Positions 18,548 to 29,933 of a stretch of DNA of 62,380 nucleotides are shown here, one piece after another. The stretch is from positions 2,628,561 through 2,690,940 of the forward strand of contig NZ_CP017675.1 in NCBI RefSeq assembly GCF_001870225.1, read 5' to 3'. Within the stretch, counting starts at the first letter, position 1, and each line of letters begins with the position of its first letter. A program made the position numbers and the translations under genes. This DNA is from Gloeomargarita lithophora Alchichica-D10 (lineage in GTDB: Bacteria; Cyanobacteriota; Cyanobacteriia; Gloeomargaritales; Gloeomargaritaceae). A model generated the notes under the pieces. That model was given only the letters and a program-made list of their open reading frames with translations, had not been told where the DNA came from and searched no databases.

Positions 18548-20194
18548 TTAATTTTGAATCCGTCCCAATGCGGGCGGCGATAGGGGCGATTGGGTGCGGA
18601 AATAGGTTTCCCAGGCCACCACATCCGTCACCCCCCCCAACCGGTCTTGTCCCTGGCGCAGGACGGTGAAATTGTCCCCCCCGTCGGCCAAAAAACTATT
18701 CACCGTCACCCGGTAGGTTTGGCTGGGGATAATGGCTTGGCCGTTGAGGGTGATGTTCTGTACCCGATTACCCAGGGGAGCCGCAACTGACCAACGGTAG
18801 CCAAACCCTTGGGACACCTGCAAAATCCGGTTTTGCCCCGCCACCGGGTTGTCAAATTGCTGTTCCAAAAGGGCTTTGATCTGCGCCCCGGTGAGGGTCA
18901 TGGTCACCAAATTATTGCCAAAGGGTTGCACCGCAAAGGCTTGCCCGTAGGTCACATTCCCCGGCGGCACATAGGTCAACTCCGCCCGGATTCCCCCCGG
19001 ATTCATCAACGCCACCACCGCCCCGCCCTGATCCGGCGCCCGGGTAGCAGACAACTGGGCATCGGCAATCAGATTTCCCAGGGGCATTTCCCCGCTGGGG
19101 CTGGCTGTGCGCAAAAAATCCGCCGTAATTTGCCCAATCACCCGGTTCGCCAGGGGGTCGGCCAGGGCTTTGTATTGGTCAATCAAACGGGTGAGCGCAT
19201 TATTTTTCGGCACATCCTGGGTAACGATGAGATTATTCGCCTGAATCGTGCGTACATCTTTTGTCCTGCGGTCAAGGGTGAGATTAATGTCCGTAACTAA
19301 ACGCCCAAAGGAAGCGGCACTGGTCACCGCCCGCCCTTCTACTACGCAATTATAGGCTTGATGGGTGTGGCCGGTGATGAATAAATCCACCTCCGGATGG
19401 GTGCGCTTCACAATCTCCACAATCGCCCCGGAAATACTGGGACATTCGTTAAAACCACCCGTGGGCAGGCCGCCCTCATGCACCAGTACTACAATCGCTT
19501 TAATCCCCTGTTTTTGTAATTCCGGCACCAGGGCATTTACCGTATCCGCCTCATTTTGAAACCGTAAACCGACAATTCCCCGCTGGGAAACAATTTTGGG
19601 TGTCCCTTCCAAAGTCATGCCAATAAACGCAATTTTTACCCCATCAAACGTATAAATTTTGTAGGGCGGCAGGATGGTTTTGCCGGTTTTTTCATTGATC
19701 ACATTGGCGGCTAAATATTGAAATTTTGCCCCCCCAAACCGCTGGTTATCCCGACAGCCATCCTGGGGATGACAGCCCCCCTTTTGCAACCGTAATAGTT
19801 CCGCCGCCCCCTGGTCAAATTCATGGTTGCCCACCGCATTAACATCAAGTTTCATGGCATCTAATGCTTCAATGGTGGGTTCATCGTGAAATAGGGCTGA
19901 GAGTAAGGGCGTTGCCCCGATGGAATCCCCCGCTGATACCAACAATGTGCGGGGATTTTTTCGCCGCAGTTGATTGATATGGGTCGCTAAATATTCCGCA
20001 CCCCCCGCCGGAATGCGCTGACCATCCGGTAAAGTAAAGGTTAAATTGGCGGGTTCTAAATTGCCATGCAAATCATTCAAAGCAATCAATTGCACCGCCA
20101 CCGTATTCCCTTGGGCGGCAAGGATGGGCATAAATGCCAGGGTCAACACCAGGGAAAAAAATCCCACCAGGAGTATTTTATAAATGCGATTCAT
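18548..20194 (-). CDS. Secreted 5'-nucleotidase / 2',3'-cyclic phosphodiesterase family protein
   Basis: The 548-residue product has a signal peptide (basic start, hydrophobic residues 8-26, 'LAAQG'). The N-terminal metallophosphatase domain carries 'NDLHGNLEP', 'SAGDSIGATPL', 'GNHEFDQG' and 'FITGHTHQAYN'. The C-terminal nucleotidase domain (about 345-530) has 'MNPGGIRAELTY' and 'VNSFLADGGDNFTVL'. Such enzymes release phosphate from nucleotides in the periplasm. It is convergent with ppk, 23 bases apart, giving two phosphate-linked genes side by side. Exact substrate is unknown. Confidence 0.9.
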   Translation of the reverse strand: MNRIYKILLVGFFSLVLTLAFMPILAAQGNTVAVQLIALNDLHGNLEPANLTFTLPDGQRIPAGGAEYLATHINQLRRKNPRTLLVSAGDSIGATPLLSALFHDEPTIEALDAMKLDVNAVGNHEFDQGAAELLRLQKGGCHPQDGCRDNQRFGGAKFQYLAANVINEKTGKTILPPYKIYTFDGVKIAFIGMTLEGTPKIVSQRGIVGLRFQNEADTVNALVPELQKQGIKAIVVLVHEGGLPTGGFNECPSISGAIVEIVKRTHPEVDLFITGHTHQAYNCVVEGRAVTSAASFGRLVTDINLTLDRRTKDVRTIQANNLIVTQDVPKNNALTRLIDQYKALADPLANRVIGQITADFLRTASPSGEMPLGNLIADAQLSATRAPDQGGAVVALMNPGGIRAELTYVPPGNVTYGQAFAVQPFGNNLVTMTLTGAQIKALLEQQFDNPVAGQNRILQVSQGFGYRWSVAAPLGNRVQNITLNGQAIIPSQTYRVTVNSFLADGGDNFTVLRQGQDRLGGVTDVVAWETYFRTQSPLSPPALGRIQN

Positions 20195-20262
20195 AGCCTG
20201 TTTTTCCCCTTGGTTCGCTGTTCATCTGCGCCCCTATTTTACCCCAGATATTCTGAGAATTT

Positions 20263-20727
20263 CTACAAATTCAAGCCGGTTTTAGCCGCTATATCCAGGG
20301 CAATTTCTGGCGGTACGGGCAAAACCGATAAACGATTCCCCGGTCGAATCACCAGCAATTCAGCGGGTTCATAATGCTGGCGCAACTCCCCCAGCGTCAG
20401 CGGTGAAGTACAGGTTTGTAAATAAGTTACTACTACTGTCCACCAGCGGGGCTTATCCACCGTAGATTTGGGGTCATAATAGGCACTGTTTGCATCAAAT
20501 TGGCTGGGGTCAACCAGGTTAATTTTGGTAATTTCCATCAAACCAAAAATGCCGGGTGGGTCAGCATTAGAATGATAAAAAAATGCCCGTTCTCCCACCT
20601 GCATCTGCCGGAGAAAATTTCTGGCTTGGTAATTGCGAACCCCGTCCCAAAGGGTAGAACTATCCCGTTGCAGATGCTCAATGCTGTACACATTTGGCTC
20701 CGATTTCATTAACCAATAGGCCATCAT
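20263..20727 (-). CDS. EVE domain-containing protein
   Basis: About 154 residues from the ATG pair at 20724-20727; the frame extends to 20781 without family-like residues. '[13 protein letters not shown]' at the start, '[23 protein letters not shown]' and '[10 protein letters not shown]' match EVE proteins, a PUA-like fold thought to read modified bases in nucleic acid. It is divergent from lipA. The ligand and role are unknown. Confidence 0.88.
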   Translation of the reverse strand: MMAYWLMKSEPNVYSIEHLQRDSSTLWDGVRNYQARNFLRQMQVGERAFFYHSNADPPGIFGLMEITKINLVDPSQFDANSAYYDPKSTVDKPRWWTVVVTYLQTCTSPLTLGELRQHYEPAELLVIRPGNRLSVLPVPPEIALDIAAKTGLNL

Positions 20728-20804
20728 TGCGCCCCAGTAATGCGATTTTAATAGTTTCCCATAGAAACCCCTTGCCCCCAAAATTCTCTGTTACAATCAA
20801 GCCT

Positions 20805-21695
20805 ATGACCCAATCTCCCCCCGCTCCCCGCAAACCCGACTGGCTGAGGGTGAAATTAGGCCAAGGGCCAGTATTCGGCCAAGTCAAGCATTTGTTACGA
20901 GATTTACAGCTAAATACGGTTTGTGAAGAAGCCTCCTGCCCCAATATCGGTGAATGTTTCAGCCAGGGCACGGCCACCTTTTTGATGATGGGACCCGCCT
21001 GCACCAGAGCTTGTCCCTACTGCGATATTGATTTTGTCAAAAAGCCCCCCGCTCCCGACCCGCAGGAACCCCAGCGTTTGGCTGAAGCGGTGCGACGCTT
21101 GAATTTGCAACACGTTGTTATTACTTCAGTCAACCGGGATGACCTACCGGACGGTGGAGCAAAGCAGTTTGCCGATTGTATTAGCAAAGTAAGAGAATTT
21201 TGCCCCAAAACCACCATCGAAGTCCTGATCCCCGACCTGTGTGGGAATTGGGAGGCTTTAGAAGTAATTCTGGCCGCTCGCCCAGATGTCCTGAATCATA
21301 ATACGGAAACCGTACCGCGTTTGTACCGCCGGGTGCGCCCCCAAGGGGAATACAATCGCAGTTTATTATTATTACGCAAAACCCGGGAACTTCGCCCGCA
21401 AATTTACACCAAATCCGGCTTGATGGTGGGCTTAGGGGAAACCTGGGATGAGGTGGTGCAGGTGATGCAGGATTTACGGCAGGTGGACTGTGACCTCCTC
21501 ACCCTGGGGCAGTACTTACAACCCAGCCCCAAACATTTACCCCTCAGCCGTTATGTGCCGCCAGCGGAGTTTGACCAATGGCGTACCGTGGGAGAAGCGA
21601 TGGGCTTTTTGCAGGTGGTGGCCTCGCCCTTGACCCGCAGTTCCTACCATGCCGCCGAGGTGCGCCGGTTGATGGAGCGTTATCCCCGCCCCTAA
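20805..21695 (+). CDS. lipA: Lipoyl synthase
   Basis: Radical SAM enzyme that inserts sulfur at C6 and C8 of protein-bound octanoate. From the ATG at 20805 the product is 296 residues. It has the auxiliary cluster motif '[12 protein letters not shown]' and the radical SAM motif 'CTRACPYC' (CxxxCxxC), plus the C-terminal 'RSSYHAAE' with the conserved Arg-Ser-Ser. The longer frame from 20694 adds residues not typical of LipA. The stop overlaps the miaA 3' end by four bases. Confidence 0.96.
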   Translation: MTQSPPAPRKPDWLRVKLGQGPVFGQVKHLLRDLQLNTVCEEASCPNIGECFSQGTATFLMMGPACTRACPYCDIDFVKKPPAPDPQEPQRLAEAVRRLNLQHVVITSVNRDDLPDGGAKQFADCISKVREFCPKTTIEVLIPDLCGNWEALEVILAARPDVLNHNTETVPRLYRRVRPQGEYNRSLLLLRKTRELRPQIYTKSGLMVGLGETWDEVVQVMQDLRQVDCDLLTLGQYLQPSPKHLPLSRYVPPAEFDQWRTVGEAMGFLQVVASPLTRSSYHAAEVRRLMERYPRP

Positions 21696-22609
21696 TACCG
21701 AATCGCCGTCAGGAATGCCTGTACTTTGTCCCAACTATAGGTGATTAAATCCGGGCGGTCGCTATTAATACTCACTAAACCGCTTTGCCCCCGGAACCAG
21801 GTTCTCTGTCGTTTGGCAAGTTGACGGGTGTGTTGGATAATTGCTTCTTGCGCCTGGATTAAAGTACAATTCCCCCGTAAATAATCGCTGATTTCCTGAT
21901 AACCCAAAGTTTTTAATAAAGGTAAATCCGCCCCATATTTTGCTTGGAGTAATTGGGTTTCCGCAACTAATCCCTGGTCAATCATTTTTTGAGTGCGTTG
22001 GCTAATTCTTAACGTTAATTGGTCACTGTCTAAATACAGGTATAAAACGGGATAATTGGGGATATTTTGCCCTTGGAGTTGGGACAATGATCTGCCCATA
22101 ACGTAATAAACTTCCAACGCCCGTAGGGTACGCACCGCATCATGGGGATGAATTTTACGGGCACTGGGCGGGTCAATCTGCTGTAAAAAGTGATAACGTT
22201 CGAGTTGACTATAGGTTGACAATTGCTGACGTAATTTCGGTTGGGGAGCCACCGGCGGGATGCGTAAACCCTGCACCACTGCCTGCAAATAGAGACCGCT
22301 TCCCCCCACCAACAGAGGAATTTTCCCCTGCCCTTGAAACTGATCAATCAACCTTTGGGCTGCCGATTGATATTGGGCAACCGTGATCAATTCCGTTGGA
22401 GCCACCCAGTTGGTTAAATAATGGGGAACTTGTGCCCGCTGGGAGGGAGTGGGTTTGGCCGTGCCAATATCTAGCTCTTGATAAACCTGTCGGGAATCGC
22501 CGTTGATAATTACACTGTCTAACTTTTGTGCTAGGCAAATCCCCAACTCGGTTTTGCCCGTTGCCGTGGGTCCACTGATCAGGATTAGAGCCAGGACTGC
22601 ACCCCCCAA
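21692..22609 (-). CDS. miaA: tRNA dimethylallyltransferase
   Basis: Adds a dimethylallyl group to N6 of A37 in tRNAs reading UNN codons. The 305-residue product has the P-loop '[12 protein letters not shown]' at its start, then '[21 protein letters not shown]' and 'HYLTNWVAP'-type segments of the family. The only start that keeps the P-loop context is a TTG at 22609; an ATG start lies upstream at 22631 but in another frame. It shares a 109-base divergent promoter region with gyrB. Confidence 0.94.
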   Translation of the reverse strand: MGGAVLALILISGPTATGKTELGICLAQKLDSVIINGDSRQVYQELDIGTAKPTPSQRAQVPHYLTNWVAPTELITVAQYQSAAQRLIDQFQGQGKIPLLVGGSGLYLQAVVQGLRIPPVAPQPKLRQQLSTYSQLERYHFLQQIDPPSARKIHPHDAVRTLRALEVYYVMGRSLSQLQGQNIPNYPVLYLYLDSDQLTLRISQRTQKMIDQGLVAETQLLQAKYGADLPLLKTLGYQEISDYLRGNCTLIQAQEAIIQHTRQLAKRQRTWFRGQSGLVSINSDRPDLITYSWDKVQAFLTAIRY

Positions 22610-22656
22610 CTAAAATTTCACTCATTTCCATTCTTGGGGAGTTTTTAGGCGTTTTG

Positions 22657-22672
22657 TGTTAAAATTTTAACA
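22657..22672. promoter_or_regulatory. 16-bp perfect palindrome in the miaA-gyrB divergent promoter region
   Basis: The sequence TGTTAAAATTTTAACA is its own reverse complement. It lies 47 bases upstream of the gyrB ATG and 47 bases from the miaA start codon. Position and symmetry fit an operator or supercoiling-sensitive promoter element, but AT-rich palindromes can arise by chance. No repressor is assigned. Confidence 0.35.
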
Positions 22673-22679
22673 GATTTAA

Positions 22680-24653
<1,974 letters not shown>

Positions 24654-24715
24654 TGTTATATTCACTTTGACGAAACCGAATAAGGTTGCCACCTTGGTGT
24701 CCTATGGCTCTAAGC

Positions 24716-24787
24716 ATAGCAATCCAATTTGAATTTTACATAGCGGTCGCAGGGGACACCCCCGATATTATATTGGTTCTCCAGAAT
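24716..24787. repeat. Dispersed palindromic repeat, copy 1
   Basis: Contains a left arm (24717-24744, near-identical to one at 41994-42021), the core 'GCGGTCGCAGGGG', an inverted 'CCCCC', and 'ATTGGTTCTCCAGAAT'. The same parts recur at 32424, 32541, 43069, 45487 and 52735. It fills the 149-base gap between gyrB and the glycosyltransferase gene. Confidence 0.65.
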
Positions 24788-24802
24788 ATCTGGCTATATC
24801 AG

Positions 24803-25843
24803 TCATGTAATTGAGTGACTATTAGACAAAATTCCTACTTTCTGCAGGAGCGGTTTGACTATATTTCGCAATTTCCTGCGTAGGTTTTTTCTCATGTATT
24901 TTATATAGCATTCTCGAAAAAATATCTGTCCTAGAGAAGTCATATTTTTGAGGTTTAAGGTTGCCAATTCAGCAGAGACAGATTCAAATTCTCGCTTTTT
25001 CAACTCTTTTAATACAATTGCAAAAAATTCTATCGGCAACCAACTGAGATTCAAACTATTAATTGTTACTATTTGTTTTAATTCTTCGTGGTAACCGTAG
25101 AAATAGCCGGAACCATTTGTATAAATTTTCTTGACCTCTCGCCCCGTAAATAATCGCTCTGTCTCCAGTTCATGCTTGTAACACATACAATCATCAAAGG
25201 TTGAATTATTGATCACTGTATTGAGTCTAATTGTATTGATAACTGGTTCTTTCTTGAATTCCAAATAAGCAGACATTTCCGTAAAGGCATAATCAGGGTA
25301 AACTTCATCAAATAGTTTGCGTAAACCAGCTAAGTATTCCTGATCTTGAAAGAGATTATTAATCTTATCTAAATAGGACTCAACTGAATTGAGACTGTTA
25401 ATAAATCCATTGATACACATACCATTACATTGTTCCGTAGAGTCATAATTTTTGAATTTGTCTTCATGTTGAGATAAGTTGGTTAATATCATCGTATCTG
25501 AATCAAAATGCCAGAATTTTTCATAACCGGATGAGGTCGTAAAGTTATATACATAAAACCAACGTTTGAAAATAAAATTCACCCAGTCGGTCGTGCCCCG
25601 AATGCCATGATGATTGCGACCTTCGATCAGTTGATAAACCTGATTGAATAGTGCAATTTTTTCACCGTAATCAAACTCAGTAAAATAGAGATGTTTCAGG
25701 CTATATTTTGCGGCAATTTGGCGATTGGATTCATCCCCTAACAGAAAAATTTCGTGATCAGGATTAGTTAATCTAACTGCTTCAAAAACATAATTCAGAT
25801 AAGAACTTGGGCTGAAATGGCAGAAAATAATAGGGGCGTTCAT
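24803..25843 (-). CDS. Putative GT-A type glycosyltransferase, AT-rich
   Basis: The 346-residue product has no clear close family that I recognise. A GT-A style metal-binding motif is visible in 'WHFDSDTMIL' (D114, D116), after an N-terminal half typical of nucleotide-sugar binding. A basic amphipathic tail ('RRKLRNIVKPLLQKVG') could touch the membrane, as in other cell-surface glycosyltransferases. Base composition is clearly more AT-rich than the neighbours, suggesting horizontal gain. A GAG-containing site precedes the ATG by about nine bases. It stands alone between gyrB and uvrC. Confidence 0.6.
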   Translation of the reverse strand: MNAPIIFCHFSPSSYLNYVFEAVRLTNPDHEIFLLGDESNRQIAAKYSLKHLYFTEFDYGEKIALFNQVYQLIEGRNHHGIRGTTDWVNFIFKRWFYVYNFTTSSGYEKFWHFDSDTMILTNLSQHEDKFKNYDSTEQCNGMCINGFINSLNSVESYLDKINNLFQDQEYLAGLRKLFDEVYPDYAFTEMSAYLEFKKEPVINTIRLNTVINNSTFDDCMCYKHELETERLFTGREVKKIYTNGSGYFYGYHEELKQIVTINSLNLSWLPIEFFAIVLKELKKREFESVSAELATLNLKNMTSLGQIFFRECYIKYMRKNLRRKLRNIVKPLLQKVGILSNSHSIT

Positions 25844-25911
25844 CTTGATTTCTCAATTCATACCAACGACTAGGATTTAACCTAATCTTTTATCATGGTA
25901 ATTGTCAATGC

Positions 25912-27786
25912 TCACAGTTCTTGCGGATGAAAATATTGGTAAATTTGCTGAGCCAATCGCAACCCAATCCCCGGCACCTGCGCCAATTGCTCGGCGGTGG
26001 CGGCTTGAATCATATCCAATGAATGAAAATAGGCGAATAATTGTTGCTGGCGCTGGTGCCCCAATCCAGGAATTTGCGCCAGGGTAGAATAGCGGTAGCG
26101 ACGTGAGCGTTGTTGCCGATGAAATTTGAGGGCAAATCGGTGTGCCTCATCCCGAAGCCGCCTCAGCAATTGCATCCCCGGTTGCTCCGGCTCACTGACT
26201 AACGCTGTACTGCTTCCAGGTACATACACTTCTTCCTGTTTTTTGGCGAGGGCAATCACGGTCAACTGTTCCGTGAATGACCAAACATTTAGAACCTTCA
26301 TCACCGCCGATAATTGACCTTTACCGCCATCAATGACCACCAAATCCGGCCAATCAGCATCACCAATGGTCGCCCGTTCCGGGTCACGCATCCAAGGGGA
26401 AAAACGGCGGGTAATCACTTCCGCCATACTGGCAAAATCATCACTATGTCCCGGCGCAACTTGGGAATTTTTGATATTGTAATGGCGGTAATGTTGTTTG
26501 GCCGGTTGACCATCAATAAATACTACGCGAGAGGCCACCACATTGGTACCCTGCAAATGGGAAATATCATAGGCTTCCATGCGATGGGGAATGTCCGGTA
26601 AATTCAGTAATTCTGCCAGATCATTGAGGGCAAATAAATTCGCTTCTATTGCCCTTTGCCGACGATTTAATTCCAATTCTGCATTTCGCATCACCATGTT
26701 AATTAGTTCAGCTTTTTGCAAACGTTGGGGGGTGTGGATTTTAACTTTGCTTTGGCGTTTTTCGCCAAGAAAATGACCGAGTAATTCGGATTCAGGTAGG
26801 TCGTATTGCACCAAAATTAACGGCGGGATTTCTACCCCCTCTACTTGGGTATAATGTTCTTCCAATACCCGTTGAATGATTGCCCCCGGTTCGTCCCCTT
26901 GCCGTTGAGTGAAAAAAGCCAATTGTCCCACCAATCGCCCCGCCCGCATTTGAAATAATTGAATGCACACGTATTGGTCATCCATCGCCAGGGCAACCGC
27001 ATCCAAAACCGCATCTTCATCGGGTAAATTCACCTTGGGTTGTTCCCCTAAACCGTTCAACCGTCGGATTTGATCCCGGACTTGTGCCGCCCCTTCAAAA
27101 TTCATGGCTTGGGCAAGATTTTGCATTTTCTCGGCAAGTTTTTTGATCAATTCTTCCGTGCGACCTTGAAAAATCATGGCGACTTGATCCACCGTTTGAT
27201 GATATTCCTGTGGGTTAATAAGTTTCTGACAAACCCCCGGACACCGACCAATTTGATAATTCAAACAAGGCCGGTCAGAAAACAAAGGTTTAGGGCGTTG
27301 TCGCAGAGGGAATAAACGATACATTAACCCCAGGGTTTGCCGCAGTTGAAATGTATCCACATAGGGACCATAATAACGGTCTTTGGGATGGGTAAATCGG
27401 CGTTTACGGGTAATAAAAATCCGGGGATAATCCTCTGACCAAGTGATACAAACGTAGGGATAGGTTTTGTCATCCTTGAGTAGGATATTGTAATAGGGTT
27501 GATGTTGTTTGATTAAATTAGCTTCGAGGACAAGGGCTTCCGTTTCCGTATCGGTGACAATCAATTCAATCTCGTTAATTTGTTGCACCATAAGAGCGAT
27601 GCGAGGGCTGAGACGATGATCATTGCGAAAATAGGACTGTAAACGACTGCGTAATCGCTTGGATTTACCGATGTATAAGATATTATCCAGACGGTCTTTG
27701 AAAAAATAAACCCCTGGCTCTAAAGGAGCTTCCGCCAGCCGTTGTTGGAGTCGTTCCGGTTGGTAAATGAGCGGGGATTCAGTCAT
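25912..27786 (-). CDS. uvrC: UvrABC system protein C
   Basis: Endonuclease of nucleotide excision repair that cuts on both sides of the lesion with UvrB. The 624-residue product has the GIY-YIG domain at residues 20-100 ('GVYFFKD', '[13 protein letters not shown]'), and a UVR motif near 215-245. The RNase H-like C-terminal nuclease follows ('[14 protein letters not shown]', '[12 protein letters not shown]'). Two helix-hairpin-helix motifs close it ('[12 protein letters not shown]', '[13 protein letters not shown]'). It lies 14 bases downstream of the radical SAM gene. Confidence 0.97.
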   Translation of the reverse strand: MTESPLIYQPERLQQRLAEAPLEPGVYFFKDRLDNILYIGKSKRLRSRLQSYFRNDHRLSPRIALMVQQINEIELIVTDTETEALVLEANLIKQHQPYYNILLKDDKTYPYVCITWSEDYPRIFITRKRRFTHPKDRYYGPYVDTFQLRQTLGLMYRLFPLRQRPKPLFSDRPCLNYQIGRCPGVCQKLINPQEYHQTVDQVAMIFQGRTEELIKKLAEKMQNLAQAMNFEGAAQVRDQIRRLNGLGEQPKVNLPDEDAVLDAVALAMDDQYVCIQLFQMRAGRLVGQLAFFTQRQGDEPGAIIQRVLEEHYTQVEGVEIPPLILVQYDLPESELLGHFLGEKRQSKVKIHTPQRLQKAELINMVMRNAELELNRRQRAIEANLFALNDLAELLNLPDIPHRMEAYDISHLQGTNVVASRVVFIDGQPAKQHYRHYNIKNSQVAPGHSDDFASMAEVITRRFSPWMRDPERATIGDADWPDLVVIDGGKGQLSAVMKVLNVWSFTEQLTVIALAKKQEEVYVPGSSTALVSEPEQPGMQLLRRLRDEAHRFALKFHRQQRSRRYRYSTLAQIPGLGHQRQQQLFAYFHSLDMIQAATAEQLAQVPGIGLRLAQQIYQYFHPQEL

Positions 27787-27800
27787 GGGTCGTTACAATA

Positions 27801-29384
27801 CTAGACACCAGCGGGTACAGGATTTACGGCCTGCGCTGGTAACGATACCATGCCTAACTTCTCTTCTAAAATGTGCATCACTTCCCGGCCAAAATCATCG
27901 GGATTCCGTCCCCATGCCTCCAGACATACTTCCCCAAAAAATCGCCCCAAGGGTTCAGGATTCCAGAGTAATTTTTTCGCTGTCCAAGGTGTCATACTCA
28001 TGGGGTCATAACCGGGTTTGAGAATATCATTTTTTAGGGCATAGGCTTCTAAATGGGTATGGGGTTGCAGTCCAATGAAAAAGATGGCCGGTTCGACTTT
28101 ATCCGCCCCAAAAATTCGCTCTAGTTCCCGGTGATAGGCGACGGTTTGGCGAATGGTATCAAAGTTTTCATCAATCACATTAAAAGAGTAATTCACCGAA
28201 ACTAGGTCATTAAATCCAGCGGCTTTCAGGTCACGGCAATTTTCCAAAACCACCCGCAGATTGTACCCCATCCGCATTTTGCGAATCAATTCTTGGGCAC
28301 CGCTGGTAATGCCAATTTCAAAATAATTCATCCCCGTTTTGACCATCAAATCACATAGACGAGGGCTAAGATTATCCGCCCGAATGTAGGCCGCCCAATG
28401 AATATCTGTCATCCCCGCTGTTAAAATAGCTTCCAAAAGAGCTTCCGCATCGGGAATAAACTTCCGAGCAGGGATAAATTGGGCATCGGTAAACCAAAAG
28501 TTCCGCACCCCCCGCTGGTAAAGTTGTTGCATTTCTTGGACAACTTCGGTGATAGGATTTACCCGCACTTGTTTGCCTTCAATCACCGTATAAACACAGT
28601 AGCAACAGTTGTGGGGACAGCCCCGTTTGGTCTGCACGCCAAAGTAAAAATCAGGAGCTTGCAAATAATAGCTAAATTCCGGCCAAATTCGTTCAATATA
28701 GGCGTAATTACAGGCGGTTTTAATCAAAGGCACGGGAGCTTCATGGATGAGATTTGGCCGCGGTTTTTCCTGCCCCACCACATAGCAACGATGGCGGGAA
28801 ATTCCTTGACCTTTGAGCCAATCTTCGAGAAGCAATTCCCCCTCCCCAACGGAAATGATTGTCCCCTGGGGTAATTGCTGACCAAGCTGTTCATAAAATA
28901 CGCTCACCGCCCCCCCACCGACGATCAAACTCGCCTGGGGCTGGTATTGCCGTGCCCGCCGCAACCCCTGCTTAATCAGCCCCAAATTGCGCCACAATTC
29001 CCCGTAGTAGGCAGTAGCCAAATGTAACCCCCCCCAGGCTCCCCGCAGTTTGAGAAGGGGATTGCGGGCGTAGTAAAACTCAAAGGCATTTTGCAAGGGA
29101 TTGCCCCCCCGTCCCCCCACCGGCGCATAAATTTGGATGTCCCGCCAGGAATATACCAGCAGAGTGGGCTGAAATTCGGCAATTACCCGCTCCAAGGTGC
29201 GGCAAAAATCGAGGGGCGGAACGGTGCCCAAATCCAAAATCCTCTGCTCAACTTGGGGCAAAACCTTGCCAATATGGTCGGCTAAATAAACAACCCCAAT
29301 GGGAAAAATTGGGTTGCAGGGCAAACGCACGTACAGTACTCGTGCTGAAGTTGTAGCGAATAAAGGGAGGATACAATCAGACAT
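27801..29384 (-). CDS. B12-binding domain radical SAM protein
   Basis: The 527-residue product has an N-terminal cobalamin-binding-like Rossmann region (about 15-200, 'SLIVGGGAVS', 'SVGEGELLLEDWL'). The radical SAM core follows, with cluster cysteines C256, C260 and C263 in 'RGCPHNCCYC'. A late region has 'IFFIGLQPHTHLE'. A cyanobacterial radical SAM family linked to photosystem II high-light acclimation has this general layout, but I cannot confirm membership. It probably shares a transcript with uvrC. Substrate unknown. Confidence 0.75.
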   Translation of the reverse strand: MSDCILPLFATTSARVLYVRLPCNPIFPIGVVYLADHIGKVLPQVEQRILDLGTVPPLDFCRTLERVIAEFQPTLLVYSWRDIQIYAPVGGRGGNPLQNAFEFYYARNPLLKLRGAWGGLHLATAYYGELWRNLGLIKQGLRRARQYQPQASLIVGGGAVSVFYEQLGQQLPQGTIISVGEGELLLEDWLKGQGISRHRCYVVGQEKPRPNLIHEAPVPLIKTACNYAYIERIWPEFSYYLQAPDFYFGVQTKRGCPHNCCYCVYTVIEGKQVRVNPITEVVQEMQQLYQRGVRNFWFTDAQFIPARKFIPDAEALLEAILTAGMTDIHWAAYIRADNLSPRLCDLMVKTGMNYFEIGITSGAQELIRKMRMGYNLRVVLENCRDLKAAGFNDLVSVNYSFNVIDENFDTIRQTVAYHRELERIFGADKVEPAIFFIGLQPHTHLEAYALKNDILKPGYDPMSMTPWTAKKLLWNPEPLGRFFGEVCLEAWGRNPDDFGREVMHILEEKLGMVSLPAQAVNPVPAGV

Positions 29385-29549
29385 AAATCTTTACAGGCAG
29401 TCTCATCTTCTAGGATAGCATTGGTGGCTGAAGGTTGCGGGATAAAGTGATCGCCCCAGGGGAGGATTAGTAATTTCGATTACAGTGTGGCCGGGAAATT
29501 GGTGTTATGGTGGATGTCATAATGTGATGTTTTATTAATTTACGAAATC

Positions 29550-29837
29550 ATGAGTCAAGTTTTTGATCCCCTGCCGGTAACAGCCACGGATTGCCTGGTT
29601 TGTTGCTATGTTAATGCCACCAGTCAGATTCAGGTGGTGCGGATTACGGATGTGCCGAATTGGTATTTTGAGCGGGTGGTATTTCCGGGGCAAAGGCTGA
29701 TGTTTACTACCCCGGATACTGCCCATTTGGAGGTGCATGTGGGGATGATGGCGGCTTTGGATGACACGATTCCTTGCCGGGAGTTACAGATTACGGGGGT
29801 GTTGGCAGCACCGTTGCTGATGACGGCACACAACTGA
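29550..29837 (+). CDS. DUF1830 domain-containing protein
   Basis: A 95-residue soluble protein. 'DCLVCCYVNATSQIQVVRI', 'WYFERVVFPGQRLMF' and 'LEVH' are the usual DUF1830 features found almost only in cyanobacteria. It sits 96 bases upstream of the response regulator gene on the same strand. No function is known. Confidence 0.85.
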   Translation: MSQVFDPLPVTATDCLVCCYVNATSQIQVVRITDVPNWYFERVVFPGQRLMFTTPDTAHLEVHVGMMAALDDTIPCRELQITGVLAAPLLMTAHN

Positions 29838-29933
29838 GTGCATTGTCCAGAGCAATGGCCAGAGTAATGGTCGGGGGGACTGCTAGAGTGTTAGGTGGGG
29901 GTTCCTCTAGCATGAAAGGAATGGCATGGGGGC

